The translations under genes were made by a program, and so were the position numbers. From DATJPD01 sp036394195 (lineage in GTDB: Bacteria > Pseudomonadota > Alphaproteobacteria > CACIAM-22H2): a DNA stretch of 45,351 nt. Shown here piece after piece: positions 26,815 to 35,080 of the stretch (the stretch's first letter is position 1; each line of letters starts with the position of its first letter). The notes below the pieces were generated by a model. The model was not told the DNA's origin. It did not search any database and was given only the letters and a program-made list of their open reading frames with translations. The DNA lies in assembly GCA_036394195.1 (NCBI GenBank), contig DASWFO010000331.1:1-45351 (forward strand). Reading direction: 5' to 3'.

Positions 26815-28032
26815 TCAGGCGTCCTTCGGGCGCATTTCGCGGACCTCGGAATCGGGCGGGAGATACTTGGCGCCGTCGTAGTATTTCCAGTCGACCATCA
26901 CGCCCTTGCCGTTCTTCAGCGCCGTCTTGCCGACGAAGCAGCCGAGGGTCGACTGGTGGTCGATCTTGCGGAACTCGACCGGGCCGAACGGGCCGCCGAA
27001 CTTGAGGCCCTCCATCGCCGCGACCAGCTTCTCGCTGTCGAGCGACTGCGCCTTGCGGATCGCGTTGATGGTGGCGTTCATCGTGTCGTAGCCGACCACC
27101 GAGCCCAGGCGGGGATAGTCGTTGTACTTCTTCTGATAGGCGTCGCGAAACTTCACGTGCTCGGGCGTGTTGATCTGGTCCCATGGATAGCCGGTGACGA
27201 TCCAGCCCTCCGGCGTCTCGTCCTTGAGCGGATCGAGATATTCCGGCTCGCCGGTGAGCACGCTGACGACCGCACGCTTCTCGAACAGGCCGCGCGTGTT
27301 GCCCTGGCGGACGAAGTTGGTGAGGTCGGTGCCGAAGGTGACGTTGTAGATCGCCTCCGGATTCGCCGCCGCGATCGCCTGCACCGTGGCGCCGGCGTCG
27401 ATGCGGCCCAGCGCGGGGTACTGCTCGACCACGAACTGCACGTCGGGGCGCTTGCGCGAGAGCAGCTCCTTGAACCACTTCACCGCCGACTGGCCGTATT
27501 CGTAGTTGGGCGACACCGCGGCCCAGCGCTTGGCCGGAAGCTTCGCCGCTTCCTCAACCAGCATCGCCGCCTGCATGTAGGTGGAGGGGCGCAGGCGGAA
27601 CGTGTAGCGGTTGCCCTGCGACCACACCATGGCGTCGGTGAGCGGCTCGCCCGCGACGTAGATCTTCTTGTTCTGCTTGGCGAAGCCGCCCAGCGCCAGG
27701 CCGATATTCGACAGGAAGCCGCCGGCGAGCACGTCGACCTTCTCGTTGTTCAGCAATTCGCCGGCGAGCCGCACCGCGTCCTCCGGCTTGCCGCCGTCGT
27801 CGCGGAAGATCGTCTCGAGCTTGCGGCCCATGAGTCCGCCGGCGGCGTTCACCTCATCCACCGCCATGTTCCAGCCGTTGCGGTACGGGTTCAGGAAGGC
27901 CGGCTGCGCGGTGTAGCTGTTGATCTCGCCGATCTTGATCGTGGCGCCCTGTCCGCGGACGATCGCCGGGGCGCCCGTGACCGCGACGGCCGCCGCCGTG
28001 CCGGCAAGAAATTCGCGACGTCTGATTTTCAT
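26815..28032 (-). CDS. Branched-chain-type ABC substrate-binding protein LivK-like
   Basis: A 405-residue periplasmic binding protein (Peripla_BP_6 type) with a twin-arginine signal IRRREFLAGTAAAVAVTG and cleavage near IVRGQG. The mature part starts IKIGEINSYTAQPAFLNPYR and contains DEVNAAGGLMGRKLE, the standard opening of the family. An AGGAGG ribosome-binding site precedes the ATG at 28032. It is the binding protein for the LivHM-G-F importer. Its neighbours suggest nicotinate or a related pyridine carboxylate as ligand; this is inference. Confidence 0.9.
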   Translation of the reverse strand: MKIRRREFLAGTAAAVAVTGAPAIVRGQGATIKIGEINSYTAQPAFLNPYRNGWNMAVDEVNAAGGLMGRKLETIFRDDGGKPEDAVRLAGELLNNEKVDVLAGGFLSNIGLALGGFAKQNKKIYVAGEPLTDAMVWSQGNRYTFRLRPSTYMQAAMLVEEAAKLPAKRWAAVSPNYEYGQSAVKWFKELLSRKRPDVQFVVEQYPALGRIDAGATVQAIAAANPEAIYNVTFGTDLTNFVRQGNTRGLFEKRAVVSVLTGEPEYLDPLKDETPEGWIVTGYPWDQINTPEHVKFRDAYQKKYNDYPRLGSVVGYDTMNATINAIRKAQSLDSEKLVAAMEGLKFGGPFGPVEFRKIDHQSTLGCFVGKTALKNGKGVMVDWKYYDGAKYLPPDSEVREMRPKDA

Positions 28033-28076
28033 TATGGCCTCCTGATTTGATTCCGTTTCGAGGGTTCGTTGTCCGT

Positions 28077-28661
28077 TCAGCGCAATCCGTCTTTGCCTTC
28101 GACCTGGTCGACCGTGAGGCCGCCGATACGCGGCAGCGGCCGGCCGCTGTCGGTGACGACGACCGCGACCACGATCTCCTTGGCGCGCGGCGCGTCGACC
28201 ACGCGGATCTCCATGGCGTCGAAATGGCTGCGCACGAAGGCGGCGTCCTTGTGGCCGAGCGGCACGTCGATCGGCGTGCCGGGCCCGCCGCGCTTCTTCG
28301 CCGATGGCACCAGGGCAGCCCCCTTCTCGACCGCTTCGCGCAGCGGCTTGCCGAGGCGCGGATGGAGGATGGCGCCGGCGTGCTCCAGCTCGCCGTCCTC
28401 GCCGACGATCGCCGCCTTGCCGTAGCTCTCCGCCTCGCCGGGCTTGATGCCCAGCGCCGCGACCGCCTGGCGGCCGAGCAGCTCGCCCAGCTCCTCGCCG
28501 ATCGCCATCAACGGCTCGAGATCCTCGACATACGCGCCGGCAAACGGATTGGCGATCACCGCGATGGCCGCCGCCTTGCGCGTCGGCGGCGTGATGGCGC
28601 GCTCGGCCTCGCGGCGGATTTCCTCGACGACGGTGATGAGCTTGCGGATCTGGACAGCCAT
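28077..28661 (-). CDS. Amino acid synthesis family protein (PF06684 / former DUF1185)
   Basis: A 194-residue protein matching the AA_synth family: IRKLITVVEEIRREAER at the start, AAIAVIANPFAGAYVEDLEPL, LHPRLGKPLREAVEKGAALVPSAKKRGG and a DIPLGHKDA-like DVPLGHKDAAFVRSHFDAMEI. Biochemical function is not established; the family name is historical. It lies 22 bp downstream of the UPF0280 gene and just upstream of livK, within the nicotinate-type gene series, so a role in that pathway is likely. Confidence 0.85.
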   Translation of the reverse strand: MAVQIRKLITVVEEIRREAERAITPPTRKAAAIAVIANPFAGAYVEDLEPLMAIGEELGELLGRQAVAALGIKPGEAESYGKAAIVGEDGELEHAGAILHPRLGKPLREAVEKGAALVPSAKKRGGPGTPIDVPLGHKDAAFVRSHFDAMEIRVVDAPRAKEIVVAVVVTDSGRPLPRIGGLTVDQVEGKDGLR

Positions 28662-28683
28662 GTGCGTCCTCTACATCAAATCG

Positions 28684-29943
28684 TCAGGCGGCGGCGAGGC
28701 GTGGCACGCCGGCGCCGACGGTGGCAAACCGGCGCTTCAATACCAGCACCGCGCCATGGATGAGTCCAGACCGTCGCAACGCCTGCGCGAGCTCGACGCC
28801 ACCCTGCAGCGCTGTGCGGATCTCCGCGTCCGATAAAGGGCCCACATCGAGGGTGACCAGCCGCTCGCCGAGATCGCTGTCGGGATCGATGTCGCTGGCG
28901 GGGCCGCGGCGCACCGCCGGATGGCCGGGCAGGTCGACCGCGTTGGCGATGATCGTCGCCGCGGCGTCGGCGGCGGCGGCGTCGCGCGCCAGCACGGTCA
29001 CCGCGTCGGCGATGCCCAACGAGAAGCTGCGGCCGCCCTGCCCCTTGGTCGCGCGCCCGGAGGTCGCGATGCCGCGCACCGGCATGTCCGAGGTGAGCAC
29101 GATGGTGCCGTCGATCGCGGGGGCGGCGAGATCCGCGACCACGCCGCAGGTCAGGGTTTGGCCGGGTGCGAGATAGAACGCGATGTCGCCGCCGTCGTTC
29201 ACGTAAGCGCGGTCTAAGGTGCGGCCGGCGAGCATTTGTTCCAGCATGTGATCGGCGACGGCGCCGGCGACCGCGGCCATCGGGGTGATGAAGTCGGCGG
29301 CGAATGGGGTGCAGGCGGAGATCATGCGTGTGGCGACCGCCCCCCTCACCCTACCCTCTCCCCCCATCAGAATGGGTGGAGAGGGGCAATTTTTTTGAGG
29401 CTCGCTCGCTTCAAAGCCCCTCGCCCGCACAGCGGGAGAGGGAGGGGCCCCTGCGCTGCGCCGCCGCGAAGCGCCGGCGGGCGCGAAGAAAGATTTGGGC
29501 GAAGCGGTGGGAGGGTGAGGGTCTTGCTCCGCTGGCTCGTGCGTCGCCGCCCCCCTCACCCGCTCGGACGGCGAACGCTCCACTGGAGCGTTCGCTGATC
29601 GTCCTCGCGCCTCTCCCCCCATCGGAATGGGTGGAGAGGGGAAAAAATTTTGAGCGCTCTTTTCATCGTCATGCCCGCCCCCGCCTGCGCGGGGGCAGGC
29701 TCCGGCGGGCATCGTGCCGCTGAACCCTGGATTCCCGCTTTCGCGGGAATGACGAAGGGAAAGCGGTGTGCGCAGCAGCTTCAGCTCTTGGACCAGCGTC
29801 GGCAGCACGTCGGGGAAGGCGGATGTGGCTTGGCGGTAGGCGGCGGCGATTTCGGCGGGGGCGCCGAAGGCTTCGATGATGAGGTCGATCGGGCCGTGGT
29901 TCAGGTGCAGGCGGCGGCCGAGCCTATGGGCTTGCGCGGTCAT
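28684..29943 (-). CDS. UPF0280 family protein with in-frame repeat insertion
   Basis: A 419-residue frame. Residues ~1-63 (LNHGPIDLIIEAFG, LLRTPLSL) and ~205-419 (MISACTPFAADFITPMAAVA, RAYVNDGGDIAFYL, SFSLGIADAVTVLARDAAAA) are UPF0280, whose members are normally under ~300 residues. Between them ~142 residues are low-complexity, proline/arginine-rich translation of palindromic repeats (RHSRESGNPGF, PPIPMGGE, PPILMGGE). The frame is kept through the insertion. The start ATG overlaps the stop of the 6-hydroxynicotinate reductase gene by four bases. The native function is unknown (UPF0280 resembles ApbE-like flavin transferases in its conserved block). Whether the enlarged protein folds is open. 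Confidence 0.8.
   Translation of the reverse strand: MTAQAHRLGRRLHLNHGPIDLIIEAFGAPAEIAAAYRQATSAFPDVLPTLVQELKLLRTPLSLRHSRESGNPGFSGTMPAGACPRAGGGGHDDEKSAQNFFPSPPIPMGGEARGRSANAPVERSPSERVRGAATHEPAEQDPHPPTASPKSFFAPAGASRRRSAGAPPSPAVRARGFEASEPQKNCPSPPILMGGEGRVRGAVATRMISACTPFAADFITPMAAVAGAVADHMLEQMLAGRTLDRAYVNDGGDIAFYLAPGQTLTCGVVADLAAPAIDGTIVLTSDMPVRGIATSGRATKGQGGRSFSLGIADAVTVLARDAAAADAAATIIANAVDLPGHPAVRRGPASDIDPDSDLGERLVTLDVGPLSDAEIRTALQGGVELAQALRRSGLIHGAVLVLKRRFATVGAGVPRLAAA
29330..29755. repeat. Repeat block inserted in frame within the UPF0280 gene
   Basis: About 425 bp of dispersed-repeat DNA: a cgtcattcccgcgaaagcggg-type palindrome (ending near 29753), a cgtcatgcccgcccccgcctg palindrome (29669-29712), and two copies of a 'cccctctccacccattc(t/c)gatggggggagag' unit (about 29345-29385 and 29610-29643, same orientation). 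An inner gcgaacgctccactggagcgttcgc hairpin is at 29571-29595. No transposase gene or target-site duplication was recognised. Confidence 0.78.
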
Positions 29944-31451
29944 GGGCGCTCCAAGGGCCACGGATTGCCCTCGCGCCAGGGCTCGAGCTTCACGCGCTCG
30001 ACGTCCTTCAAGCTCTCCAGCGGCCGCACGCGATCGGCGTAGCCGCCGAGGGCCCGGTAGTCGTCGAGGCGCAAGGTGAACTCGATCGGCGCCACGATCG
30101 CGGGTGTGGGCACATAGCCGAACGCGCCGTCGGGCATGGTGGTGACGTCGACCATGTAGGTGATGCCGCCGCCGGGCCAGACATGGACCGGTGCGCCGCC
30201 CGAGGTGACGCGGGTGAGCGCGGCGCGGACGGAGCGCGTGAGCCGCACCGGATTTTCGGTGACACCGGCGCGCAAGGAGCCGCCGGCGCCGGCCATGAAC
30301 AGCACCGAGCACAACGCGGGCTCGCAGTTCTCGCCGATACGCTCGACGATGGCCTGGATCGGTTGGGGCATGGGCTGTGCCAGAGGCTTCAGGTCCTGAT
30401 CAAGCACGAACCATGCCGCATGCTCGCCGGTGGTGCTGACCATGAGTACCCGCATGCCGGGCCACGCCGTCTTCGGATCGATCTTCTCGATGATCGACAA
30501 GGGCTCGGTGATGTCGGTGCCGCCCCAACCCGTCCCCGGGTTCGCCACCTGGAAGTAGCGGCCCGGCGTGGACTTGCGGCCGCGCACGCGCACACCGGCC
30601 GGGCGCATGTCGAGGAAGCGGCCCGCCTGGTGCTCGGTGAGCACGCCGGTGATGTGGTCGTCGACGACGATGACCTCGTCGGCGTGGTCGCGCCATTGCT
30701 GGGCGAACATGCCGATGGTCGCCGAGCCGCAGCCGACCCGCATGCGCTCCTCGCGCACGCCGTTGACGACCGGCGGCTGGCCGGCCTGCACCACCACGCT
30801 CGAGCCGCCGTCGATGGTGAGCTCGACCGCCTGCTTGTTGCACAAGGCGAGCATGGCGTCGCAGGTGGCGACACCCTCTTTCTTGCTGCCGCCGGTGAGA
30901 TGGTGGACGCCGCCCAAGGACAGCATCTGCGAGCCGTATTCGGCGGTGGTCATGTGGCCGACCTGTTCGCCCTTGCTGCGCACGGGCGCGCATTCGGGGC
31001 CGAGATAGCGGTCGGTATCGATCTTCACCTTGATGCCGCAATAGCTGAACACGCCTTCGGTCACGACGGTGACCATGTCGACGCCGTCGACCTCGCTCGA
31101 CACGATGAACGGGGCGGGCTTGTAGTCGGGATAGGTGGTGCCGGCGCCGATCCCGGTGACGAACGTGTCGGCACCCGAGATCAGCGAACCGTCCCAGGTC
31201 GGCGCCTTGAGAAAGGGGACCAGCCGGCCGGACTCATCGGCGAGGCGCCGCGTCACGACGACAGGATCCATGCGGGTCAGGCGTCCGGCGACGTTGCCGT
31301 AGCGGTCGCAGGCGCCGGTCTTGCCCGGCCGGATGCGGCACAGCACCGGACAGGCGTCGCAGGTGACGATGCCGCCATCGGTGGTCTTGGCGGTGGCGGC
31401 GTCGAGCGCCTCGGGCGCCGGGGTGTCGGTGCTGGCTTTGGTGGTGGTCAT
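29940..31451 (-). CDS. 6-hydroxynicotinate reductase (4Fe-4S protein)
   Basis: A 503-residue protein recognised as the 6-hydroxynicotinate reductase of nicotinate fermentation (Eubacterium barkeri Hnr). A four-cysteine cluster motif is at the N terminus (TCDACPVLC...GACDRYGN: C31, C34, C38, C48). Conserved blocks follow, such as VTEGVFSYCGIKVKIDTDRY, GGVHHLTGGSKKEG, RVGCGSATIGMFA and VHVWPGGGITYMVDV. The enzyme reduces 6-hydroxynicotinate to 1,4,5,6-tetrahydro-6-oxonicotinate with low-potential electrons (ferredoxin in the clostridial system). The hydroxylase making its substrate is encoded just upstream and enamidase is at 19324. The first codon lies at the edge of a 146-bp direct repeat. 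Confidence is high for family, moderate for the exact substrate. Confidence 0.9.
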   Translation of the reverse strand: MTTTKASTDTPAPEALDAATAKTTDGGIVTCDACPVLCRIRPGKTGACDRYGNVAGRLTRMDPVVVTRRLADESGRLVPFLKAPTWDGSLISGADTFVTGIGAGTTYPDYKPAPFIVSSEVDGVDMVTVVTEGVFSYCGIKVKIDTDRYLGPECAPVRSKGEQVGHMTTAEYGSQMLSLGGVHHLTGGSKKEGVATCDAMLALCNKQAVELTIDGGSSVVVQAGQPPVVNGVREERMRVGCGSATIGMFAQQWRDHADEVIVVDDHITGVLTEHQAGRFLDMRPAGVRVRGRKSTPGRYFQVANPGTGWGGTDITEPLSIIEKIDPKTAWPGMRVLMVSTTGEHAAWFVLDQDLKPLAQPMPQPIQAIVERIGENCEPALCSVLFMAGAGGSLRAGVTENPVRLTRSVRAALTRVTSGGAPVHVWPGGGITYMVDVTTMPDGAFGYVPTPAIVAPIEFTLRLDDYRALGGYADRVRPLESLKDVERVKLEPWREGNPWPLERP

Positions 31452-31593
31452 CCGCCTACGCTCCGAAGACGGAGCTTCGGCGGACAGGTCCGCCGTGGTT
31501 CTTTTTCCGTCATTCCCGCGAACGCGGGAATCCAGAGAAGACGAGACTGGATGCCCGCTTTCGCGGGCATGACGAAGAGAAGAAGGCCGGTCA
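31448..31593. repeat. 146-bp direct repeat, copy 1
   Basis: Nearly identical to 31685-31830 (offset 237), with only a few mismatches. It starts tcatccgcctacgctccgaa and contains a ctccgaagacggagcttcgg hairpin, a cgtcattcccgcgaacgcggg palindrome and an atgcccgctttcgcgggcat palindrome. Its first bases include the start codon of the reductase gene. Confidence 0.9.
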
Positions 31594-31607
31594 TCCGCCT
31601 ACCCTCC

Positions 31608-31677
31608 TGTCATTGCGAGCGAAGCGAAGCAATCCAGAGTCTGGATCGCTTTGTCGCTGCGCTCCTCGCGATGACGG
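31608..31677. repeat. tgtcattgcgagcgaagcga-type palindromic repeat
   Basis: Left arm tgtcattgcgagcgaagcga, right arm ending gctcctcgcgatgacggg, with agtctggatcgctttgtcgc in between. It is a widespread type of bacterial dispersed repeat that sits between the two copies of the 146-bp direct repeat. Confidence 0.85.
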
Positions 31678-31684
31678 GTGTGTG

Positions 31685-31830
31685 TCATCCGCCTACGCTC
31701 CGAAGACGGAGCTTCGGCGGACAGGTCCGCCGTAGTTCTTTTTCCGTCATTCCCGCGAACGCGGGAATCCAGGGAAGACGAGACGGGATGCCCGCGTTCG
31801 CGGGCATGACGAAGAGAAGAAGGCCGGTCA
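31685..31830. repeat. 146-bp direct repeat, copy 2
   Basis: Second copy of the unit at 31448-31593. Its last three bases (tca, 31828-31830) supply the TGA stop of the molybdopterin subunit gene, so that gene's end was set by the repeat. Confidence 0.9.
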
Positions 31831-34602
31831 CGTGGCACCCCCCACCCGGGACTTCGTCCCGGCCTCCCCCGCAAGGGGGGAGGCATTTAAAATCGCGGCG
31901 CGGACGCGGTCGGGGGTGGCGGGGACGCGGCGGAGGCGCACACCGGTGGCGTGGCGGATGGCGGCGAGGATGGCCGGCGCGGTCGGAATCAAGGCCGGCT
32001 CGCCGATGCCCTTGGCGCCGTAGGGGCCAAGCGGCTCGCGGTCCTCGATGAGCAGGCACTCGATCTCCGGCACGTCGCCGAAGGTCGGGATCAGGTAGTC
32101 GTGCAGGTTCTCGGTGCGGCCGGGCAGGTACTCTTCCATCAGCGCCAGGCCGAGGCCTTGCGCGACGCCGCCGTGGATCTGGCCCTCGACCTGGGTCGGG
32201 TTGATGGCGCGGCCGACATCGTGCGCCGCGACGACCTTCAGCACCTTGACCGTGCCGGTTTCGGTATCGACTTCGACCTGGGCGATCTGCGCCGCGAAGC
32301 CGTACGTCGCGTACGGCACGCCCTGCCCGTCGTCGTCGAGCGGCGTGGTCGGCGGATCGAACGTGCCGGTCCCGGTGAGCACGTCGCCGCGATCGTTCGC
32401 TGCCAACGTCGCGAGCTCGATGACGCGAGTGGCGGCGCCGTCGCGCAAGGTGATCTTGCCGGGACCGAGTGCGAGCGTGGCGCCCTCGCCGACATTGCCG
32501 AGGCGGAGGATCTGCTTTCGCAGGTCCTCGCCGGCGAGACGCACGGCGTTGCCGGAGACGAAGGTCTGACGCGAGGCCGAGGTCTTGCCGGCATCCTCGG
32601 TGAGGTCGGTGTCGCCGGTGACGAGGCGGACGCTCGATACGGGCACACCCAGCGCATCGGCGCAGATCTGCACCATGATGGTGTTGGAGCCCTGGCCGAT
32701 GTCGACGGCGCCGCTGTAGAGCGTGAGCGCGCCGTCGGCCGCGATGCCGACCTTCATGGTCGACGGGTTGGACAGCGACGTGTTGCCGATGCCGTACCAC
32801 ATGCAGCCGACGCCGACGCCGCGACGCGTGACACCGCCGGTGCGGCTGAAGGCTTCGGAGTCGGCGCGCAGCCGTTTCCAGTGCGGGCGCAGCGCGTCGA
32901 GGCAGAGCGGCAGGCCGGCGCTGGCCTCGAGCGTCTGCCCGGTGGCGGTGACCGAGCCGTGGCGCAGCGCGTTGATGGCGCGGAATTCCAGCTCGTCGAT
33001 GCCGAGCGAGAGTGCCAGCTCGTCCATCAGCGCTTCGTGCGCGATCGCCGCCTGCGGCACGCCGAAGCCGCGGAAGGCGCCGGCCGGCGTGTCGCTGGTG
33101 TAGATGGCGCGCGTCGTGCACTTCACCTCAGGCACTTCGTAGGGGCCCATCGCATGCACCGGGACACGGTTGGCGACGGTCGGGCCCCACGACGCGTAGG
33201 CGCCGGTGTTGAAGTCGCCGTGGAACTCGACCGCGAGCAGCTTGCCCTTCGCATCGCAGGCAAACCTGGCGTCGATGCGGGCCGGATGGCGCTTCGGCGT
33301 CGACGCCATGCTTTCCGGCCTTGTGTAGGTGCAGCGGACGGGGCGCTTCAGGATCCAGGCGGCGGTGGCGATCAAGGGCTGCAAGGACAGGTCGAGCTTG
33401 CCGCCGAAGCCGCCGCCGACCGCGGTCGGGATGATCCGCACCTGGTCCGGCCTGAGCCCCATGATCAGCGCCATCTCGTCGCGGTCCATGTACGGCGTCT
33501 GGGTGCAGGCGGTGATCTCGATGCGGTCGCCGACCCGGCGCGCGAAGCCGGCTTCCGGCTCGATATAGGCGTGCTCGACGAACGCGGTCTCGAAGCGGCC
33601 CTCGGCGACGGCTGCCGCCTTGGCCATGGCGACTGGCGGATCGCCGCGCACGACGCGGCCCTTCACCAGCACGTTATCGGGCTTCGCGTCGTGGAGCGCC
33701 GGGGCGCCGGGACGCATCGCGTCGTCGAAGCTGAGCGGCGGCAAAGGCTGCCACTCGATCGGCAGTTCTTCGTCGCGGATCGCGACGATCGTCGGCTCGT
33801 CGCCGACCAGCGCCGCGACCGCCTCGCCGCGATGGCGCACCAGGCCTTCGGCGAGGGCGGGCTGGTCCTTGCCGGTGGGATAGATGCCATAGAGGTTCTG
33901 GCCCGGGATGTCCTTCCAGGTGAGGATCTTCACCAGGCCGGGATATTTCTGGTGCAACGCTGCGAAGTCGCCGAAGGAAAAGCGGGCACGATGATGCGGC
34001 GAGCGCACGGCGCGCAGCACCAGCGCGTCGGCCGGCCAGGCGTCGGCGCCGAACTTCTCGCTGCCGGTGAGCTTGGCGAGGCCGTCGGTCTTCGGCAGGC
34101 GGGCGCCGACGGCGTGGCCGGCCGGCGGCGCGGTGGTCTCGGCGGATGCGCCGACGGCGAGCACGGCCTCGACGATCTTCCGATAACCGGTGCAGCGGCA
34201 GAGCACGCCGCCCAGCGCGTCGAGGACCTGGGCTTCGGTGGGCTTGCGGTTGCGCGCCAGCAGATCGTCGGCGGCCATCAGCATGCCCGGCGTGCAGATG
34301 CCGCACTGGGCCGCACCGTGGGCATGGAAGGCGCGCTGCAGTTGGGTGAGGCGGCCGTCGCGGCCGAGGCCTTCGACGGTGACGACGGCGCGGCCGGCGA
34401 CCTGCGCGGTGGCGACCAGACAGGCGCAGACCTGGCGGCCGTCGAGGCGCACGGTGCAGGCGCCGCAATCGCCGGCGTTGCAGCCGATCTTGGTGCCGGT
34501 GAGGCGCAGGTCCTCGCGCAACGTGTCGGCGAGCCGCCGCGCCGGGTCGACCGCGACGGCGACGGCGGCGCCGTTCAAGGTGAAGGAGATGGGGGACGTC
34601 AT
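31828..34602 (-). CDS. Nicotinate dehydrogenase-type hydroxylase, fused 2Fe-2S and molybdopterin subunits
   Basis: A 924-residue xanthine-dehydrogenase-family protein. Residues ~1-150 hold two [2Fe-2S] clusters (C41, C46, C49, C61; then C100, C103, C135, C137). After ~170 comes the molybdenum-cofactor part with GGGFGGK, GAFRGFGVPQ, GVDIGQG-like AVDIGQGSNT and the C-terminal active-site Glu in KGIGEPALIPTAPA. Such enzymes hydroxylate N-heterocycles next to the nitrogen using water. The neighbouring 6-hydroxynicotinate reductase gene suggests nicotinate as substrate and 6-hydroxynicotinate as product. The last ~17 residues (from NASPLAGEAG) read through repeat DNA. The ATG at 34602 is chosen; an in-frame TTG at 34611 is possible. 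Confidence 0.9.
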   Translation of the reverse strand: MTSPISFTLNGAAVAVAVDPARRLADTLREDLRLTGTKIGCNAGDCGACTVRLDGRQVCACLVATAQVAGRAVVTVEGLGRDGRLTQLQRAFHAHGAAQCGICTPGMLMAADDLLARNRKPTEAQVLDALGGVLCRCTGYRKIVEAVLAVGASAETTAPPAGHAVGARLPKTDGLAKLTGSEKFGADAWPADALVLRAVRSPHHRARFSFGDFAALHQKYPGLVKILTWKDIPGQNLYGIYPTGKDQPALAEGLVRHRGEAVAALVGDEPTIVAIRDEELPIEWQPLPPLSFDDAMRPGAPALHDAKPDNVLVKGRVVRGDPPVAMAKAAAVAEGRFETAFVEHAYIEPEAGFARRVGDRIEITACTQTPYMDRDEMALIMGLRPDQVRIIPTAVGGGFGGKLDLSLQPLIATAAWILKRPVRCTYTRPESMASTPKRHPARIDARFACDAKGKLLAVEFHGDFNTGAYASWGPTVANRVPVHAMGPYEVPEVKCTTRAIYTSDTPAGAFRGFGVPQAAIAHEALMDELALSLGIDELEFRAINALRHGSVTATGQTLEASAGLPLCLDALRPHWKRLRADSEAFSRTGGVTRRGVGVGCMWYGIGNTSLSNPSTMKVGIAADGALTLYSGAVDIGQGSNTIMVQICADALGVPVSSVRLVTGDTDLTEDAGKTSASRQTFVSGNAVRLAGEDLRKQILRLGNVGEGATLALGPGKITLRDGAATRVIELATLAANDRGDVLTGTGTFDPPTTPLDDDGQGVPYATYGFAAQIAQVEVDTETGTVKVLKVVAAHDVGRAINPTQVEGQIHGGVAQGLGLALMEEYLPGRTENLHDYLIPTFGDVPEIECLLIEDREPLGPYGAKGIGEPALIPTAPAILAAIRHATGVRLRRVPATPDRVRAAILNASPLAGEAGTKSRVGGAT

Positions 34603-34615
34603 CGCCACCAAGCCC

Positions 34616-35080
34616 CATCGTCATCCCGGCCGAGCCCCGCAGGGGCGAGAGCCGGGATCCATCGTGCCAGCGGCGAGATGGATCCCGGATCGCGCTGCTT
34701 CGCAGCTTGTCCGGGATGACGAGTGAAAAACGTCATTCGAAGAGTCCCTCGTCCTGAGGAACCCCGCGCATTCGCATGCTTCGAGACGCTCCCATCCTGA
34801 GCCGCGCCCTCACCCTTCGAGACACTTCGTTCCTCAGGATGAGGGCGCGGAGTCGAAGGACGCTCCTCAGCATGAGGGCGCGGGGTGTCTCGAAGGACGA
34901 GGCCGCTTGTCCGGGATGACGAGAAAGGAACGTCATTCGCCGCTCCCCCACCTCACCCCGGCCCTCTCCGCCCCCTGGGGCGGAGAGGGAGAGTTGATTA
35001 GGGCCACTTCTGCGCATCATCCGCTGCTCCCCCACCTCACCCCGCCCTCTCCGCCCCTGGGGGCGGAGAGGGAGAGTAGT
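34616..35080. repeat. Mosaic of dispersed repeats between hydroxylase subunit genes
   Basis: The gap consists almost entirely of repeats. These are a gtcatcccgg...ccgggatgacg palindrome (34619-34721), a cctgagga/tcgaagga-type cluster (34748-34900), and two copies of a cccccacctcaccccg...gcggagagggagag unit (about 34944-34993 and 35029-35075). The last copy lies inside the 3' end of the FAD subunit gene. No ORF of its own is credible. Confidence 0.82.

Noticed and set aside
26815..28032. Branched-chain amino acid specificity for the Liv-type importer
   Set aside because: Family resemblance alone does not fix the ligand; the genomic setting favours a pyridine carboxylate, so amino acid specificity was not assigned.
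31448..31830. Possible CRISPR array (regularly repeated palindromes)
   Set aside because: Only two long copies with different internal palindromes; no 25-40-bp repeats with uniform unique spacers and no cas genes.
31951..34719. 922-codon open frame antisense to the molybdenum hydroxylase gene
   Set aside because: The minus-strand frame carries all cofactor motifs; the plus-strand frame is compositional only.
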